A stretch of 64,000 bases of DNA from Comamonas aquatica NBRC 14918 (GCF_000739875.1 NZ_BBJR01000038.1:62001-126000); one strand, 5' to 3'; shown: positions 1-9,312, numbered from the stretch's first letter. Numbers and translations are program-made. Notes: generated from the sequence alone by a model not told the origin.

Positions 1-60
1 CGGCGCCGGACATTCCCCGCTACCATGGTGGCCATGCCTGCCTACACCGACTGATCCCAC

Positions 61-975
61 ATGGCCGTCAGCCTCCACGACCAACTGGTTGTTGCCATCT
101 CCTCGCGCGCCCTGTTCAACTTTGAAGAGGAGAACCAGGTCTTCAACCAGGACCCGGGCGCCTACCAGCAACTGCAGCGCGAGCGGCTGGACCTGCCTGC
201 GCCGCCGGGCGTGGCCCTGCCCCTGGTGCGCAAGCTGCTGGCCTTCAACCAGGGCGACCGGCGGCGGGTCGAAGTGGTGGTGCTGTCACGCAACGACCCG
301 GTCAGCGGCATGCGCGTGTTCCGCAGCGCCAAGGCCCATGGTCTGGACAGCATCCAGCGCGGCGTGTTCACGCAGGGGCGCGACCCGTTCGGCTACCTGC
401 GCCCGCTGGGCGCCCACCTGTTTCTGTCGGCCAACGCGGCCGATGTGACCCAGGCGCTGAACCTGGGCTACCCCGCCGCCCGCGTGCTGACGGAATCGGC
501 CGGCGCCAGCAGCGCCCACCCGCAGGAAGTGCGCATCGCCTTCGACGGCGATGCGGTGCTGTTCTCCGACGAGGCCGAGCGCGTCTACCAGGCCGAAGGG
601 CTGGATGCCTTCCTGCGCCACGAGGTCGAGCACGTGGCGCAACCCCTGCCCGACGGCCCCTTCAAGCCCCTGCTGGCGGCCTTGCACCGCCTGCAGCAGG
701 CCGCCCAGGGGGGCGAGACCGGCGGCATGCGCCTGCGCACGGCCCTGGTCACGGCCCGCAGCGCGCCCGCGCACGAGCGCGCCATCCGCACGCTGATGGA
801 CTGGCAGATCGAAGTGGATGAGGCCATGTTCCTCGGTGGCCTGCCCAAGGGGGAGTTCCTGCGCGAATTCGCACCGGACTTCTTCTTCGACGACCAGACC
901 GGCCATGTCCAGTCAGCCAGCGCCCACGTGCCTGCGGGCCATGTGCGCAGCGGCATCGCCAACGCCACACCCTGA
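61..975 (+). CDS. 5'-nucleotidase (cN-I-related family, PF06189)
   Basis: A cytosolic nucleotidase expected to dephosphorylate nucleoside monophosphates. The 304-residue length fits the bacterial family. The N-terminus carries the family signature AISSRALFNFEEEN (about residues 12-25). A strand VVVLSRNDP follows at 72-80, and the acidic motif FDGDAVLFSDE at 161-171 probably supplies metal-binding aspartates. No signal peptide or membrane segment is visible. The ATG at 61 is taken because the family signature starts a few residues later; the leader has no clear ribosome binding site. The next gene is convergent. The family call is firm; substrate preference cannot be read from sequence. Confidence 0.85.
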   Translation: MAVSLHDQLVVAISSRALFNFEEENQVFNQDPGAYQQLQRERLDLPAPPGVALPLVRKLLAFNQGDRRRVEVVVLSRNDPVSGMRVFRSAKAHGLDSIQRGVFTQGRDPFGYLRPLGAHLFLSANAADVTQALNLGYPAARVLTESAGASSAHPQEVRIAFDGDAVLFSDEAERVYQAEGLDAFLRHEVEHVAQPLPDGPFKPLLAALHRLQQAAQGGETGGMRLRTALVTARSAPAHERAIRTLMDWQIEVDEAMFLGGLPKGEFLREFAPDFFFDDQTGHVQSASAHVPAGHVRSGIANATP

Positions 976-989
976 CTGGCGCAGCCATG

Positions 990-1010
990 AAAAAGCCACC
1001 TGACGGTGGC
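990..1010 (-). terminator. Rho-independent terminator of the leftward hypothetical gene
   Basis: On the minus strand the arms GCCACC and GGTGGC enclose a four-base loop and are followed by a run of five T. It lies just past the stop of the hypothetical gene at 1034-1477. It also lies after the convergent nucleotidase gene and may act on both strands. Confidence 0.65.
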
Positions 1011-1033
1011 TAATGGGGTGGACGCTGGGGTGC

Positions 1034-1477
1034 TTACAGACCGCCGGTGCGCTTGACCTTGGGCTCGGCGTAGGTCAGTGGCTCGGTGCGCACCTGCAGC
1101 ATGTTGCGCTCCTGCTGGTCGGTCTTCTGCGCTTCCTGGGCCGCTTCCACCGCCATCGCGCTGGCGCGCCACATCGACTGGATGTGCTCGATCAGCTGCT
1201 TGTAGATGGGCTCCTTGGGCGGCTCCTGCTCTTCTTCCTTGACCTTCTTCTCCTGCACCTCGGTCCAGTCGCGGTCTTCCAGGCTCTTGTCCGAGGGCTT
1301 TTCCGGACTCTTGATGGTGACGGTCACGCCCTCACCCAGCTTGTCCGCGGACTCCACGGCATTCACCGCGTGCACGGGACGCACCGCCGCCGGTCCCGAC
1401 GCACCTGTGGAGTACAGATTGGCACCCTGGGTGTTGGTCCACTGGATGGGAGTACGTTCTACAGGTGGTATTGACAT
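1034..1477 (-). CDS. Hypothetical charged protein, 147 aa
   Basis: I do not recognise this protein. The first 45 residues are rich in Ser, Thr, Pro and Ala. A strongly acidic and basic stretch follows (about 55-90, with many Glu, Lys and Pro), then a region likely to be helical (90-120, ending in AQEAQKTDQQERN). There is no signal peptide, membrane span or cysteine motif, so it is probably a cytoplasmic, partly disordered protein. A clean terminator follows it and about 140 bp of non-coding sequence precedes it, which supports a real single-gene unit. Function is unknown. Confidence 0.6.
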   Translation of the reverse strand: MSIPPVERTPIQWTNTQGANLYSTGASGPAAVRPVHAVNAVESADKLGEGVTVTIKSPEKPSDKSLEDRDWTEVQEKKVKEEEQEPPKEPIYKQLIEHIQSMWRASAMAVEAAQEAQKTDQQERNMLQVRTEPLTYAEPKVKRTGGL

Positions 1478-1616
1478 GGCGAGGCCCTCGATTCACGGAA
1501 TAAAAGCGGCGACAAAAACAGGTTCCGACTGTTCTATCGGCAGCTTGTGGTGAAAATTTAGGAAATTTTTCAACTTTTTGACTGCCGCTCGTCGGAACCG
1601 CTGGTCGCCGCCGCCG

Positions 1617-2087
1617 TTACAGGAACAGCTCCAGGAATTTGTGCGACTGCCGGTCCAGCTGGCGGGCGTCCGGAATCAGGTACTGCACGCCATCCCGGCT
1701 GGCGATCAGCAACTGGTGCTGGTCCTTGAGCTTGCGGATGTCTTCTTCGGCCCGCAGCGTCAGCGTGGTGCGCCCCTTGTCGGTCATGACCGTCCAGACG
1801 CTGGGCACGGAGATGGCATCAATGGCCTCGATGCGCTGCACCACGGGCACGAACTCGCGCACGGCAAAGTCTTCCTCCAGCAGCGCGCGCTGGTCGGCCG
1901 GCAGGTGGTCCAGGTGCTCGATCCAGCAGACCTCTTTGCCATCCGGGCCCACCAGGGAAATCGCTTCCAGCGGCGCCTCCAGGGGGAAGGCCCGCACCGG
2001 GGTCACCGTGTCGTGCCGGGTGCCGTCGGCAAGTTGCACGCACAGCCGCCCATGGCGGTTGCGCTCCAGACGGATTTCGGGGCTCAT
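1617..2087 (-). CDS. DUF1854 protein, cyanophycin-locus associated
   Basis: A 156-residue protein matching the DUF1854 family (PF08909) from memory: an IRLERNRHGRLCVQL-type start, a central VRAFPLEAPLEAISLVGPDGKEV region, and a basic C-terminus. It has no signal peptide or membrane span. Its start overlaps the stop of the ABC transporter gene by four bases (2084-2087), so the two are almost certainly translated together. The pair faces away from cphA'/cphA. Companion genes of this kind recur beside cphA in beta-proteobacteria as far as I recall, which suggests a link to cyanophycin metabolism, but the molecular role is not known. Confidence 0.8.
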   Translation of the reverse strand: MSPEIRLERNRHGRLCVQLADGTRHDTVTPVRAFPLEAPLEAISLVGPDGKEVCWIEHLDHLPADQRALLEEDFAVREFVPVVQRIEAIDAISVPSVWTVMTDKGRTTLTLRAEEDIRKLKDQHQLLIASRDGVQYLIPDARQLDRQSHKFLELFL

Positions 2088-4384
2088 CGGGCACTCTCCT
2101 GTTGTGTCACCACCAGGCCTGCGGCCTGGGCATCTTCCTCGGCGCGGCGCGCCTGGGCCTCGTACAGACGCCAGTAGGCCCCCTTGGCCGCCATCAGCTC
2201 CTCGTGCGGGCCGACTTCGACGATCTCGCCGCGGTCCATGACCACCAGGCGGCTGGCCTTGCGCAGCGTCGACAGACGGTGAGCGATCGCGATCGTGGTG
2301 CGGCCCTGCACCAGGTTGTCCAGGGCTTTCTGGATTTCCTTTTCGGTTTCGGTGTCCACGGCCGAGGTGGCCTCGTCCAGGATCAGCAGGCGCGGGTTGA
2401 TCAGCAGGGCGCGCGCAATGCTGATGCGCTGACGTTCGCCACCCGACAGGCCCTGGCCACGCTCGCCCACGACCGAGTCATAGCCGTGCGGCAGGCGCAG
2501 GATGAACTCGTGCGCATGGGCGGCGCGGGCCGCCGCCACGATCTCGGCGCGCGTGGCATGGGGTTTGCCGTAGGCGATGTTCTCCGCCACCGTGCCAAAG
2601 AACAGGAAGGGCTCCTGCAGCACCAGACCGATCTGGCTGCGGTAGTCGGACACCGCCAGGCGACGGATGTCGATGCCGTCGAGCTGGATGCTGCCCTCGG
2701 TCACGTCGTAGAAACGGTTGATCAGGTTGACCAGGGTGCTCTTACCCGAGCCACTGTGGCCCACCAGACCGATCATCTCGCCCGGCTGGATGTCCAGGTT
2801 CAGGCTGCGGATGACCTGACGGCTGCCATAGCGGAAACCGATGTCATGCATGCTGATGCGGCCCTGCACAGGCTGCGGCAGGGGCACGGGGTTGACCGGT
2901 TCGGGCACGCTGCTGACCTGGTCCAGCACGTCGAAGATGCGCTTGGCACCCGCGGCGGCCTTTTGCGTGATGTTCACAATCCGGCTCATCGAGTCCAGGC
3001 GCACGTAGAAGCGCCCGATGTAGGCGATGAAGGCCGACAGCACACCCACGGTGATCTGGTCCTGGGCCACCAGCCATATGCCAAAGCCCCAGACCACCAG
3101 CAGGCCGATTTCCGTCATCAGCCCCACGGTCGGGGAGAACAGTGACCAGACCTTGTTCACGCGGTCGTTGGCTTCCAGGTTGTGCACGTTCGCCAGGCGG
3201 AAACGCTCGATCTCGCGCTCTTCCTGGGCAAAGGCCTTGACCACGCGCACGCCGGGAATGGTGTCCGACAGCACGTTGGTCACATCGGCCCAGACCCGGC
3301 TGATGCGGTCAAAGCCCACGCTCAGGCGTCCGCGCACCTTCTGGATCAACCAGGCGATGAAGGGCAGCGGCACCAGTGTCACCAGGGCCAGCCAGGGGTT
3401 GATGGACGCCAGGATGACGGCCGTCATCAGGATCATGATCACATCGGTCACGAAATCCAGCGCGTACAGCGACAGGAACATGTTGATGCGGTCCGTGTCG
3501 GCGCTGATGCGGCTCATCAGGTCCCCGGTGCGCTTGCCGCCGAAATACTCCAGCGATTGCTTCATCATGTGGGCATAGGTGGTGGTGCGCATGTCGGCAC
3601 CAATCCGTTCCGACACCTTGGCCATCACCCAGGTGCGCGCCCAGCCCAGGCCCCAGGCCAGCAGGGCCGACAGCAGCAGGCCGCCCAGGTACAGCGCCAC
3701 CAGGTAGGGATCAATCGGCTGACCGCTCTTCTGGTAGGGGATGAGGATGTCATCCATGATGGGGATGGTCAGGTACGGCGGCACCAGCGTGGCCGCCGTC
3801 GACAGCAGGGTCAGCACGAAGCCCCAGATCAGCAGGCCCTGGTAGGGCTTGGCGAAACGGCCGATGCGCAGCAACACCCAGGTCGAGGCCTTGGGGCCCG
3901 CCTGGCGGGCACAGGCCGGGCATTCGTCGCTGTCCGGGGGCAGGATTTCGCTGCACACGGGGCAGCGGTTTTCCTCGACCGGCACCAGGGCCTGGCGGAT
4001 GTCACCGGCCACCAGGGCTTCGCGGAATTGCTCGAAGCGCTGCAGAAAGCGCAGCGCCTGGGCCTGCTGGCCCAGGGTGAAGCGCCACAGGGCCAGGCGT
4101 TGCTGGGGGTTGTGCAGCTCCAGTGTGCCCACGCCAGCGTGGTCAATGAAGCGCAGCGTCAGGTCCGCCGTCAGCGGCCAGCGCTGCCAGTCGCCGTCCG
4201 CGCTCTTGCCGACAATCTGCTGATCCGTCAGCACCAGCAGCCCCTGCGCAAAGCGCAGCGACACCGTCAAGTCAACCGACAGTGCGGCTTGGACGTTCTC
4301 ATGGGGTGCGAGCTGCGCCCGCAATTCAGCCCCCAAAGGGTCATTGAAGACACTGGAAGCGTCTACAGGATGGTGATGTTGCAT
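2084..4384 (-). CDS. Fused ABC transporter permease/ATPase with N-terminal zinc ribbon
   Basis: A 766-residue half-transporter of the exporter type. Residues 1-135 form a soluble N-terminal domain. A zinc ribbon follows, with Cys 141, 144, 155 and 158 in two CxxC pairs. Residues 180-470 hold the membrane domain. The nucleotide-binding domain shows Walker A GHSGSGKST near 541, the signature LSGGERQRIS near 645, and Walker B LLILDEATSA. It would act as a homodimer in the inner membrane. The extra N-terminal domain with a ribbon is unusual for an ABC exporter. It forms a coupled unit with DUF1854 and is divergent from the cphA genes. The substrate is unknown; a role in handling cyanophycin or its dipeptides is inference. 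Confidence 0.85.
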   Translation of the reverse strand: MQHHHPVDASSVFNDPLGAELRAQLAPHENVQAALSVDLTVSLRFAQGLLVLTDQQIVGKSADGDWQRWPLTADLTLRFIDHAGVGTLELHNPQQRLALWRFTLGQQAQALRFLQRFEQFREALVAGDIRQALVPVEENRCPVCSEILPPDSDECPACARQAGPKASTWVLLRIGRFAKPYQGLLIWGFVLTLLSTAATLVPPYLTIPIMDDILIPYQKSGQPIDPYLVALYLGGLLLSALLAWGLGWARTWVMAKVSERIGADMRTTTYAHMMKQSLEYFGGKRTGDLMSRISADTDRINMFLSLYALDFVTDVIMILMTAVILASINPWLALVTLVPLPFIAWLIQKVRGRLSVGFDRISRVWADVTNVLSDTIPGVRVVKAFAQEEREIERFRLANVHNLEANDRVNKVWSLFSPTVGLMTEIGLLVVWGFGIWLVAQDQITVGVLSAFIAYIGRFYVRLDSMSRIVNITQKAAAGAKRIFDVLDQVSSVPEPVNPVPLPQPVQGRISMHDIGFRYGSRQVIRSLNLDIQPGEMIGLVGHSGSGKSTLVNLINRFYDVTEGSIQLDGIDIRRLAVSDYRSQIGLVLQEPFLFFGTVAENIAYGKPHATRAEIVAAARAAHAHEFILRLPHGYDSVVGERGQGLSGGERQRISIARALLINPRLLILDEATSAVDTETEKEIQKALDNLVQGRTTIAIAHRLSTLRKASRLVVMDRGEIVEVGPHEELMAAKGAYWRLYEAQARRAEEDAQAAGLVVTQQESAR

Positions 4385-4605
4385 GTTGAATCGTTAGAAC
4401 CCTGCGTTGGCCAAGCTGCCAAAGGGGTGGGACATAGCGTATTCTCTGCAAGAACACGTGGTCTCCGAGTAGGAGCTGCACCTTTCAACGCAGCAAGAGC
4501 GAGTTTGGCTGACAAGCAGCCCCGGTTTTGCCTCCCGCACACGATGGTCCTCTCTTTTTCAGACTGTGGCCTTTGACCCCAGCCTCCACACCAACGCTGA
4601 CATCC

Positions 4606-6606
4606 ATGGCGACATTCAAAGACATCCAACTGCTTCGTACCACCTACCTGCGTGGCCCCAGCGTCTGGACATACCGTCCAGTGCTTGAAGTGTGGCTGGA
4701 CCTTGGTGAACTTGAAGATTACCCCTCCAACAAGATCGAAGGCTTCACCGAACGCCTGACGACCTGGCTGCCCGGCCTGATCGAGCACCACTGCGGCGTC
4801 GGCCACCGGGGCGGGTTTCTGGAGCGCCTGACCGAAGGCACCTGGTGCGGCCATGTGCTGGAGCACACCATCATCGAGCTGCTGAACATGGCCGGCATGC
4901 CGGCCGAGTTCGGCCAGACGCGCAGCGTCTCGCAGCACGGCGTCTACCGCATGGTGTTCCGCTGCCCCGAGGAATCGGTGGCCCACGTGGCCCTGCGCCA
5001 GGGCCACGGCCTGATCATGGCCGCGATCAACAACCAGCCCTTCGACGTGCCCGCCGCCGTGCAGGCCATCAAGGCCGAGATCGAGAACCGCTACCTCGGC
5101 CCCAGCACCGCCAGCATCGTGAATGCGGCCGCAACGCGCCGCATCCCCTTCATCCGCCTGAACGACGGCAACCTCGTACAACTGGGGTATGGCGCCGCGC
5201 AGCGCCGCATCTGGAGCACCGAGACCGACAAGACCAGCGCCATCGGCTTCGGCATCGCCGAGGACAAGGACCTGAGCAAGCAACTGCTCAAGGCCTGCGG
5301 CGTGCCCGTGCCCGACTGGGAGCTGGTGAAGTCCGCCGACCACGCCTGGGAAGAGGCCGACTACATGGGCCTGCCCGTGACGGTCAAGCCCTACAACTCC
5401 AACAAGGGCCAGGGCGTGGGCGTGAACCTCACAACCGAAGCCGAAGTGCGCGCCGCCTATGACGAGGCACGCAAGCTGACCCGCTACGTGATGGTCGAGC
5501 GCCACATCCCAGGCCATGTGCACCGCCTGCTGGTGGTGGGCGACAAGGTCGTGGCCGCCTCGCGCGGCGAGTACCCCGAAGGCCGCAACAACCCGCGCGC
5601 CAAGGTGGTCACCGTGGACTGCACCGATGAGGTGCATCCCGACGTCGCCTACATGGCGGCCCTGTCCGCCAAGGTCGTGGGCCTGGACATTGCCGGCGTG
5701 GACCTGGTCTGCCAGGACATCCGCCAGCCCCTGCACACCCAGGGCGGCGCCATCCTGGAAGTCAACGGCGGCCCCGGCCTGCTGATGCACCTCAAGCCCA
5801 GCGTGGGCGTGTCCCGCCCGGTGGGCCAGGCCATCGTGGAGCACCTGTTCCCCGCCACCGACGGTGACACCGAAGGCCAGGCCGCCCGCATTCCCGTGGT
5901 CGGCATTGCCGGCACACGCCACAACGCCTTCATTGCCCGCCTGGTGGGCTGGCTGCTGCAGCTGTCGGGCAAGCGCACCGGCGTGGCCAGCAGCGAAGGC
6001 ACCTTCCTGGAAGGCCGCCTGACGCAAAAGGGCGACAACACCCACTGGCATGCCGCACACCGTCTGCTGGTCAATCGCCTGGCCGAAGCCGCGGTCATCC
6101 AGACCACGGCACGCTCCATTCTCGAAGAAGGCCTGGCCTATGACCGCTGCCAGGTTGGCGTGGTCACGGACCTGGACGGTTTTGAAGGCCTGGCCGACCA
6201 CGACGTGCTCGAAGCCGACCAGATGACCCGCGTGCTGCGCACCCAGATCGACGTGGTGCTGAGCCACGGCGCCGGCGTGCTGAATGCCGACGACGCCCCG
6301 GCCGCCGACCTGGCCCGCCTGTGCGACGGCCAAGTGCTGTTCTACACCCAGGACCCCAAGCACCCGCTTGTCGTTACCCACCGCGAAGGCGGTGGCCGCG
6401 CCGTGGTGCTCAACGGCAGCGATGTGGTGCTGGTGCACGGCACCTCCGAACGCGTGCTGGGCACCCTGGAGGTGCTGCGCCCCGTCAACGGCTTCGAGCC
6501 GGACACCCCGGCCCTGCTGGCCGCGATCGCTACGGCCTGTGCGCTGGACATCACGCCCGATCTGATCGCCGCCGGCATCAAGACCTTCGACTACCAGTCT
6601 CTGTAA
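4606..6606 (+). CDS. Cyanophycin synthetase-like protein CphA', degenerate catalytic modules
   Basis: A 666-residue relative of cyanophycin synthetase that precedes full-length cphA. The N-terminal domain and ATP-grasp core align well with the neighbour: both have a TxSxxGxAEDKDL-like entry, a VKPYNSNKGQGV lysine loop and an EVNGGPGL metal motif. Two things differ. The roughly 70-residue insertion present in the neighbour's ATP-grasp domain after VVGxxVxAAxR is replaced by a short linker. The Mur-ligase P-loop, GTNGKTT in the neighbour, reads GTRHNAF here (residues 436-442), losing the Gly-Lys-Thr core. The protein also ends before the C-terminal Mur domain. The start at 4606 is chosen because homology begins there; an open frame extends upstream to 4528. 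It may be a regulatory subunit, a partner of CphA, or an enzyme limited to one reaction. Confidence 0.85.
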   Translation: MATFKDIQLLRTTYLRGPSVWTYRPVLEVWLDLGELEDYPSNKIEGFTERLTTWLPGLIEHHCGVGHRGGFLERLTEGTWCGHVLEHTIIELLNMAGMPAEFGQTRSVSQHGVYRMVFRCPEESVAHVALRQGHGLIMAAINNQPFDVPAAVQAIKAEIENRYLGPSTASIVNAAATRRIPFIRLNDGNLVQLGYGAAQRRIWSTETDKTSAIGFGIAEDKDLSKQLLKACGVPVPDWELVKSADHAWEEADYMGLPVTVKPYNSNKGQGVGVNLTTEAEVRAAYDEARKLTRYVMVERHIPGHVHRLLVVGDKVVAASRGEYPEGRNNPRAKVVTVDCTDEVHPDVAYMAALSAKVVGLDIAGVDLVCQDIRQPLHTQGGAILEVNGGPGLLMHLKPSVGVSRPVGQAIVEHLFPATDGDTEGQAARIPVVGIAGTRHNAFIARLVGWLLQLSGKRTGVASSEGTFLEGRLTQKGDNTHWHAAHRLLVNRLAEAAVIQTTARSILEEGLAYDRCQVGVVTDLDGFEGLADHDVLEADQMTRVLRTQIDVVLSHGAGVLNADDAPAADLARLCDGQVLFYTQDPKHPLVVTHREGGGRAVVLNGSDVVLVHGTSERVLGTLEVLRPVNGFEPDTPALLAAIATACALDITPDLIAAGIKTFDYQSL

Positions 6607-6608
6607 TT

Positions 6609-6650
6609 AAAAAGATAGCTACCAGCGCTTGCTAGATCTACGTTGAATGC
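6609..6650. repeat. Dispersed mini-repeat (ATAGC...AGCGC type)
   Basis: The spacer between the two cphA-like genes contains GATAGCTACCAGCGCTTGCT and then AT-richer sequence. This matches the head of the short repeats near 16866, 22530, 25724, 26040 and 26451. It is a degenerate member and is judged by eye only. Confidence 0.45.
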
Positions 6651-6683
6651 CAATTTGACCCAAATTTAGCGGAAAGACAGACC

Positions 6684-9263
6684 ATGGAAATTTCCCGCAC
6701 CCGTGCCCTGCGTGGCCCCAACATCTGGAGCCGCAACACCGCTATCGAATGCGTCGTGCACTGCACGCCCGACGAAGCCGACTTCACCCGCATCGCCGGC
6801 TTCGAAGACAAGCTGCGCGCCCGCTTCCCAGCCATCGGCAGCCTGCAAGCCCAGGGCATGGACAACACCCTGTCCCTGGCCCACGTGCTGGAAGCCGCTG
6901 GCCTGGCCCTACAGGCCCAGGCTGGATGCCAGGTCACTTTCAGCCGCACCCACGCCACGGTGGAGCCCGGCACCTTCCAGGTGGTGGTCGAGTACACCGA
7001 GGAAGCCGTGGGCAAGCGCGCCATGGCGCTGGCCGAGGAACTGATCCAGGCCGCGCTGAACGACACTGCCTTCGACGCCAAGGCCGCCATCCATGCCCTG
7101 CAGGAGCTGGACGAGGACGAACGCGTCGGCCCCTCGACCGGCTCGCTGGTCAATGCGGCCCTGGCACGTGGCATTCCCTTCCGCCGCCTCACGGCCGGCA
7201 GCCTGGTGCAGCTGGGCTGGGGCTCCAAGGCCCGCAAGTTCCAGGCGGCCGAAGTCGACCAGACCAGCTCCGTGGCCGAGACCATCGCCCAGGACAAGGA
7301 CCTGACCAAGCGCCTGCTGCACGCCGCCGGCGTGCCCGTGCCCATGGGCCGCCCCGTGAAGGACGTGGACGACGCCTGGGCCGTGGCGCTGGAAGTGGGC
7401 CTGCCCGTGGTGGTCAAACCCCAGGACGGCAACCAGGGCAAGGGCGTGACGGTCAACATCACCACCCGCGAGCAGCTGGACAAGGCCTATGCTACGTCCA
7501 TGGAGTTCGGCACCGTGGTCATGGTCGAGCGCTTCCTGCCCGGTCACGACTTCCGCCTGCTGGTGGTCGGCAACCAGCTGGTGGCGGCCGCCCGCCGCGA
7601 CCCGCCCCAGGTGCTGGGAGATGGCGAGCACACCATCCGCGAGCTGGTGGACCTCGTCAACCTGGACCCCCGCCGCGGCTCCGGCCACGGCACGGCGCTG
7701 ACCAAGATCCGCCTGGACGACATCGCCCTGGGCCGCATCGCCGCCGAAGGACTGACCCCCGACTCCATCCCCGCCCAGGGCCAACGTGTGGTGCTGCGCA
7801 ACAACGCCAACCTGTCCACCGGTGGCAGCGCCACCGACGTGACCGATGACGTGCACCCCGAGATCGCCGCCCGCGCCATCGAGGCCGCGGCCTGCGTGGG
7901 CCTGCACATCTGCGGCGTGGACGTGGTCTGCGAAACCATGCTCAAGCCGCTGGAAGAGCAGAACGGCGGCATCGTCGAGGTCAACGCTGCCCCCGGCCTG
8001 CGCATGCACCTGGCGCCCTCGTTCGGCAAGCCGCGCAACGTCGGCGTCCCCATGGTCGACCTGCTGTTCGGCCCCGGCGAGGATGGCCGCATCCCCGTGG
8101 TCGCCGTCACCGGCACCAACGGCAAGACCACGACCACGCGCCTGATCTCGCACATCTTCGCCACGCAAGGCCTGCGCGTGGGCATGACCAACACCGACGG
8201 TGTGTACGTCAACGGCCGCCAGATCGACAGCGGCGACTGCTCCGGCCCCAAGAGCGCGCGCAACGTGCTGGCCCACCCCGAGGTCGACGCCGCCATCCTG
8301 GAATGCGCGCGCGGCGGCATCCTGCGCGAAGGCCTGGGCTTCGACCGCTGCCAGGTGGCCGTGGTCACCAACGTGGGCGAAGGCGACCACCTGGGCATGA
8401 ACTTCATCACCACCGTGGACGACGTGATGCTGCTCAAGCGCGTCATCGTGCAGAACGTGGCCCCCAACGGTTATGCGGTGCTGAACGCCATCGACCCGCA
8501 CGTGGCGCCCATGGCCAACGTCTGCCTGGGCAAGGTGATCTACTTTGGCGCCGACCGCCACCACCCCATCATGGCCACGCACCGTGCCCAGGGCAACCGC
8601 GTGGTGTACGTGGAAGGCGAGCACATCGTCTGCGCCGAAGGGGCCTTCAAGGAAACCCTGGCACTGGCCGAGATCCCGCTGACGCGCAACGGCAGCATCG
8701 GCTTCCAGGTCGACAACGCCATGGCCTCCATCGGTGCCGCCTGGGCCGCCGACCTGCCCTGGGACACCATCCGCCGCGGCCTGGCCAGCTTCCACAACGA
8801 CAGCGCCAACGCCCCCGGCCGCTTCAATGTGATGGACTACCGCGGCGCCACCATCATTGCCGACTACGGTCACAACCCCGACGCCATCCGCGCGCTGACC
8901 CAGGCCGTGTCCAGCATGCCGGCGCAGCGCCGCAGTGTGGTGATCAGCGGCGCCGGCGACCGCCGCGATCAGGACATCGTGGAGCAGACCCGCATCCTGG
9001 GCGCCGCCTTCGACGACGTGATCCTGTACCAGGATGCCTGCCAGCGCGGCCGTGAAGACGGCGAAGTGCTGGCCCTGCTCAAGCAGGGCCTGGTGGGAGC
9101 CTCCCGCACCAGCTACAGCACGGAGATCCACGGCGAGTTCCTGGCCATCGACCATGCGCTGGCGCGCCTGCAACCCGGTGACCTGTGCCTGGTGCTGGTC
9201 GACCAGGTGGAAGAAGCCCTGGCCCACCTGCGCCAGCACGTGGAAGCGGCGGCCAAGGCCTGA
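6684..9263 (+). CDS. cphA: Cyanophycin synthetase
   Basis: The full-length enzyme (859 residues) polymerises aspartate and arginine into cyanophycin, a nitrogen store, using one ATP for each added residue. Three modules are present: an N-terminal domain (1-160), an ATP-grasp domain (about 195-460, with VVKPQDGNQGKGV and EVNAAPGL), and a Mur-ligase-like domain from 475. The Mur domain has an intact P-loop GTNGKTTTT at 477-485 and ends in the expected C-terminal domain containing DYGHNPDA. Unlike its upstream neighbour it keeps both ATP sites. A GGAAAG ribosome binding site precedes the ATG, and a strong terminator follows at 9284. It is probably cotranscribed with cphA' across a 77 bp gap. No cyanophycinase gene is in the window. 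Confidence 0.95.
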   Translation: MEISRTRALRGPNIWSRNTAIECVVHCTPDEADFTRIAGFEDKLRARFPAIGSLQAQGMDNTLSLAHVLEAAGLALQAQAGCQVTFSRTHATVEPGTFQVVVEYTEEAVGKRAMALAEELIQAALNDTAFDAKAAIHALQELDEDERVGPSTGSLVNAALARGIPFRRLTAGSLVQLGWGSKARKFQAAEVDQTSSVAETIAQDKDLTKRLLHAAGVPVPMGRPVKDVDDAWAVALEVGLPVVVKPQDGNQGKGVTVNITTREQLDKAYATSMEFGTVVMVERFLPGHDFRLLVVGNQLVAAARRDPPQVLGDGEHTIRELVDLVNLDPRRGSGHGTALTKIRLDDIALGRIAAEGLTPDSIPAQGQRVVLRNNANLSTGGSATDVTDDVHPEIAARAIEAAACVGLHICGVDVVCETMLKPLEEQNGGIVEVNAAPGLRMHLAPSFGKPRNVGVPMVDLLFGPGEDGRIPVVAVTGTNGKTTTTRLISHIFATQGLRVGMTNTDGVYVNGRQIDSGDCSGPKSARNVLAHPEVDAAILECARGGILREGLGFDRCQVAVVTNVGEGDHLGMNFITTVDDVMLLKRVIVQNVAPNGYAVLNAIDPHVAPMANVCLGKVIYFGADRHHPIMATHRAQGNRVVYVEGEHIVCAEGAFKETLALAEIPLTRNGSIGFQVDNAMASIGAAWAADLPWDTIRRGLASFHNDSANAPGRFNVMDYRGATIIADYGHNPDAIRALTQAVSSMPAQRRSVVISGAGDRRDQDIVEQTRILGAAFDDVILYQDACQRGREDGEVLALLKQGLVGASRTSYSTEIHGEFLAIDHALARLQPGDLCLVLVDQVEEALAHLRQHVEAAAKA

Positions 9264-9283
9264 CCGGCATGCGCCTCCAACGA

Positions 9284-9312
9284 ATGGCTCCTCCCTGAGG
9301 GGCCATTTTTTT
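9284..9312 (+). terminator. Rho-independent terminator after cphA
   Basis: A ten-base-pair stem (ATGGCTCCTC pairing with GAGGGGCCAT, one G-U pair) closes a three-base loop and runs directly into seven T. It lies 20 bp past the cphA stop. Confidence 0.85.

Noticed and set aside
1-54. Open frame ending in TGA at 52-54, possibly the tail of a gene left of the window
   Set aside because: Only 17 codons are visible and nothing in them is recognisable; a chance open frame is equally likely.
4363-6438. 691-codon minus-strand frame under cphA'
   Set aside because: It has the same shadow composition and no homology, and it overlaps two well-supported genes.
6909-9239. 776-codon open frame on the minus strand under cphA
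   Set aside because: It is exactly antisense to cphA, with His/Gly/Val/Ala-rich composition typical of the opposite strand of high-GC genes.
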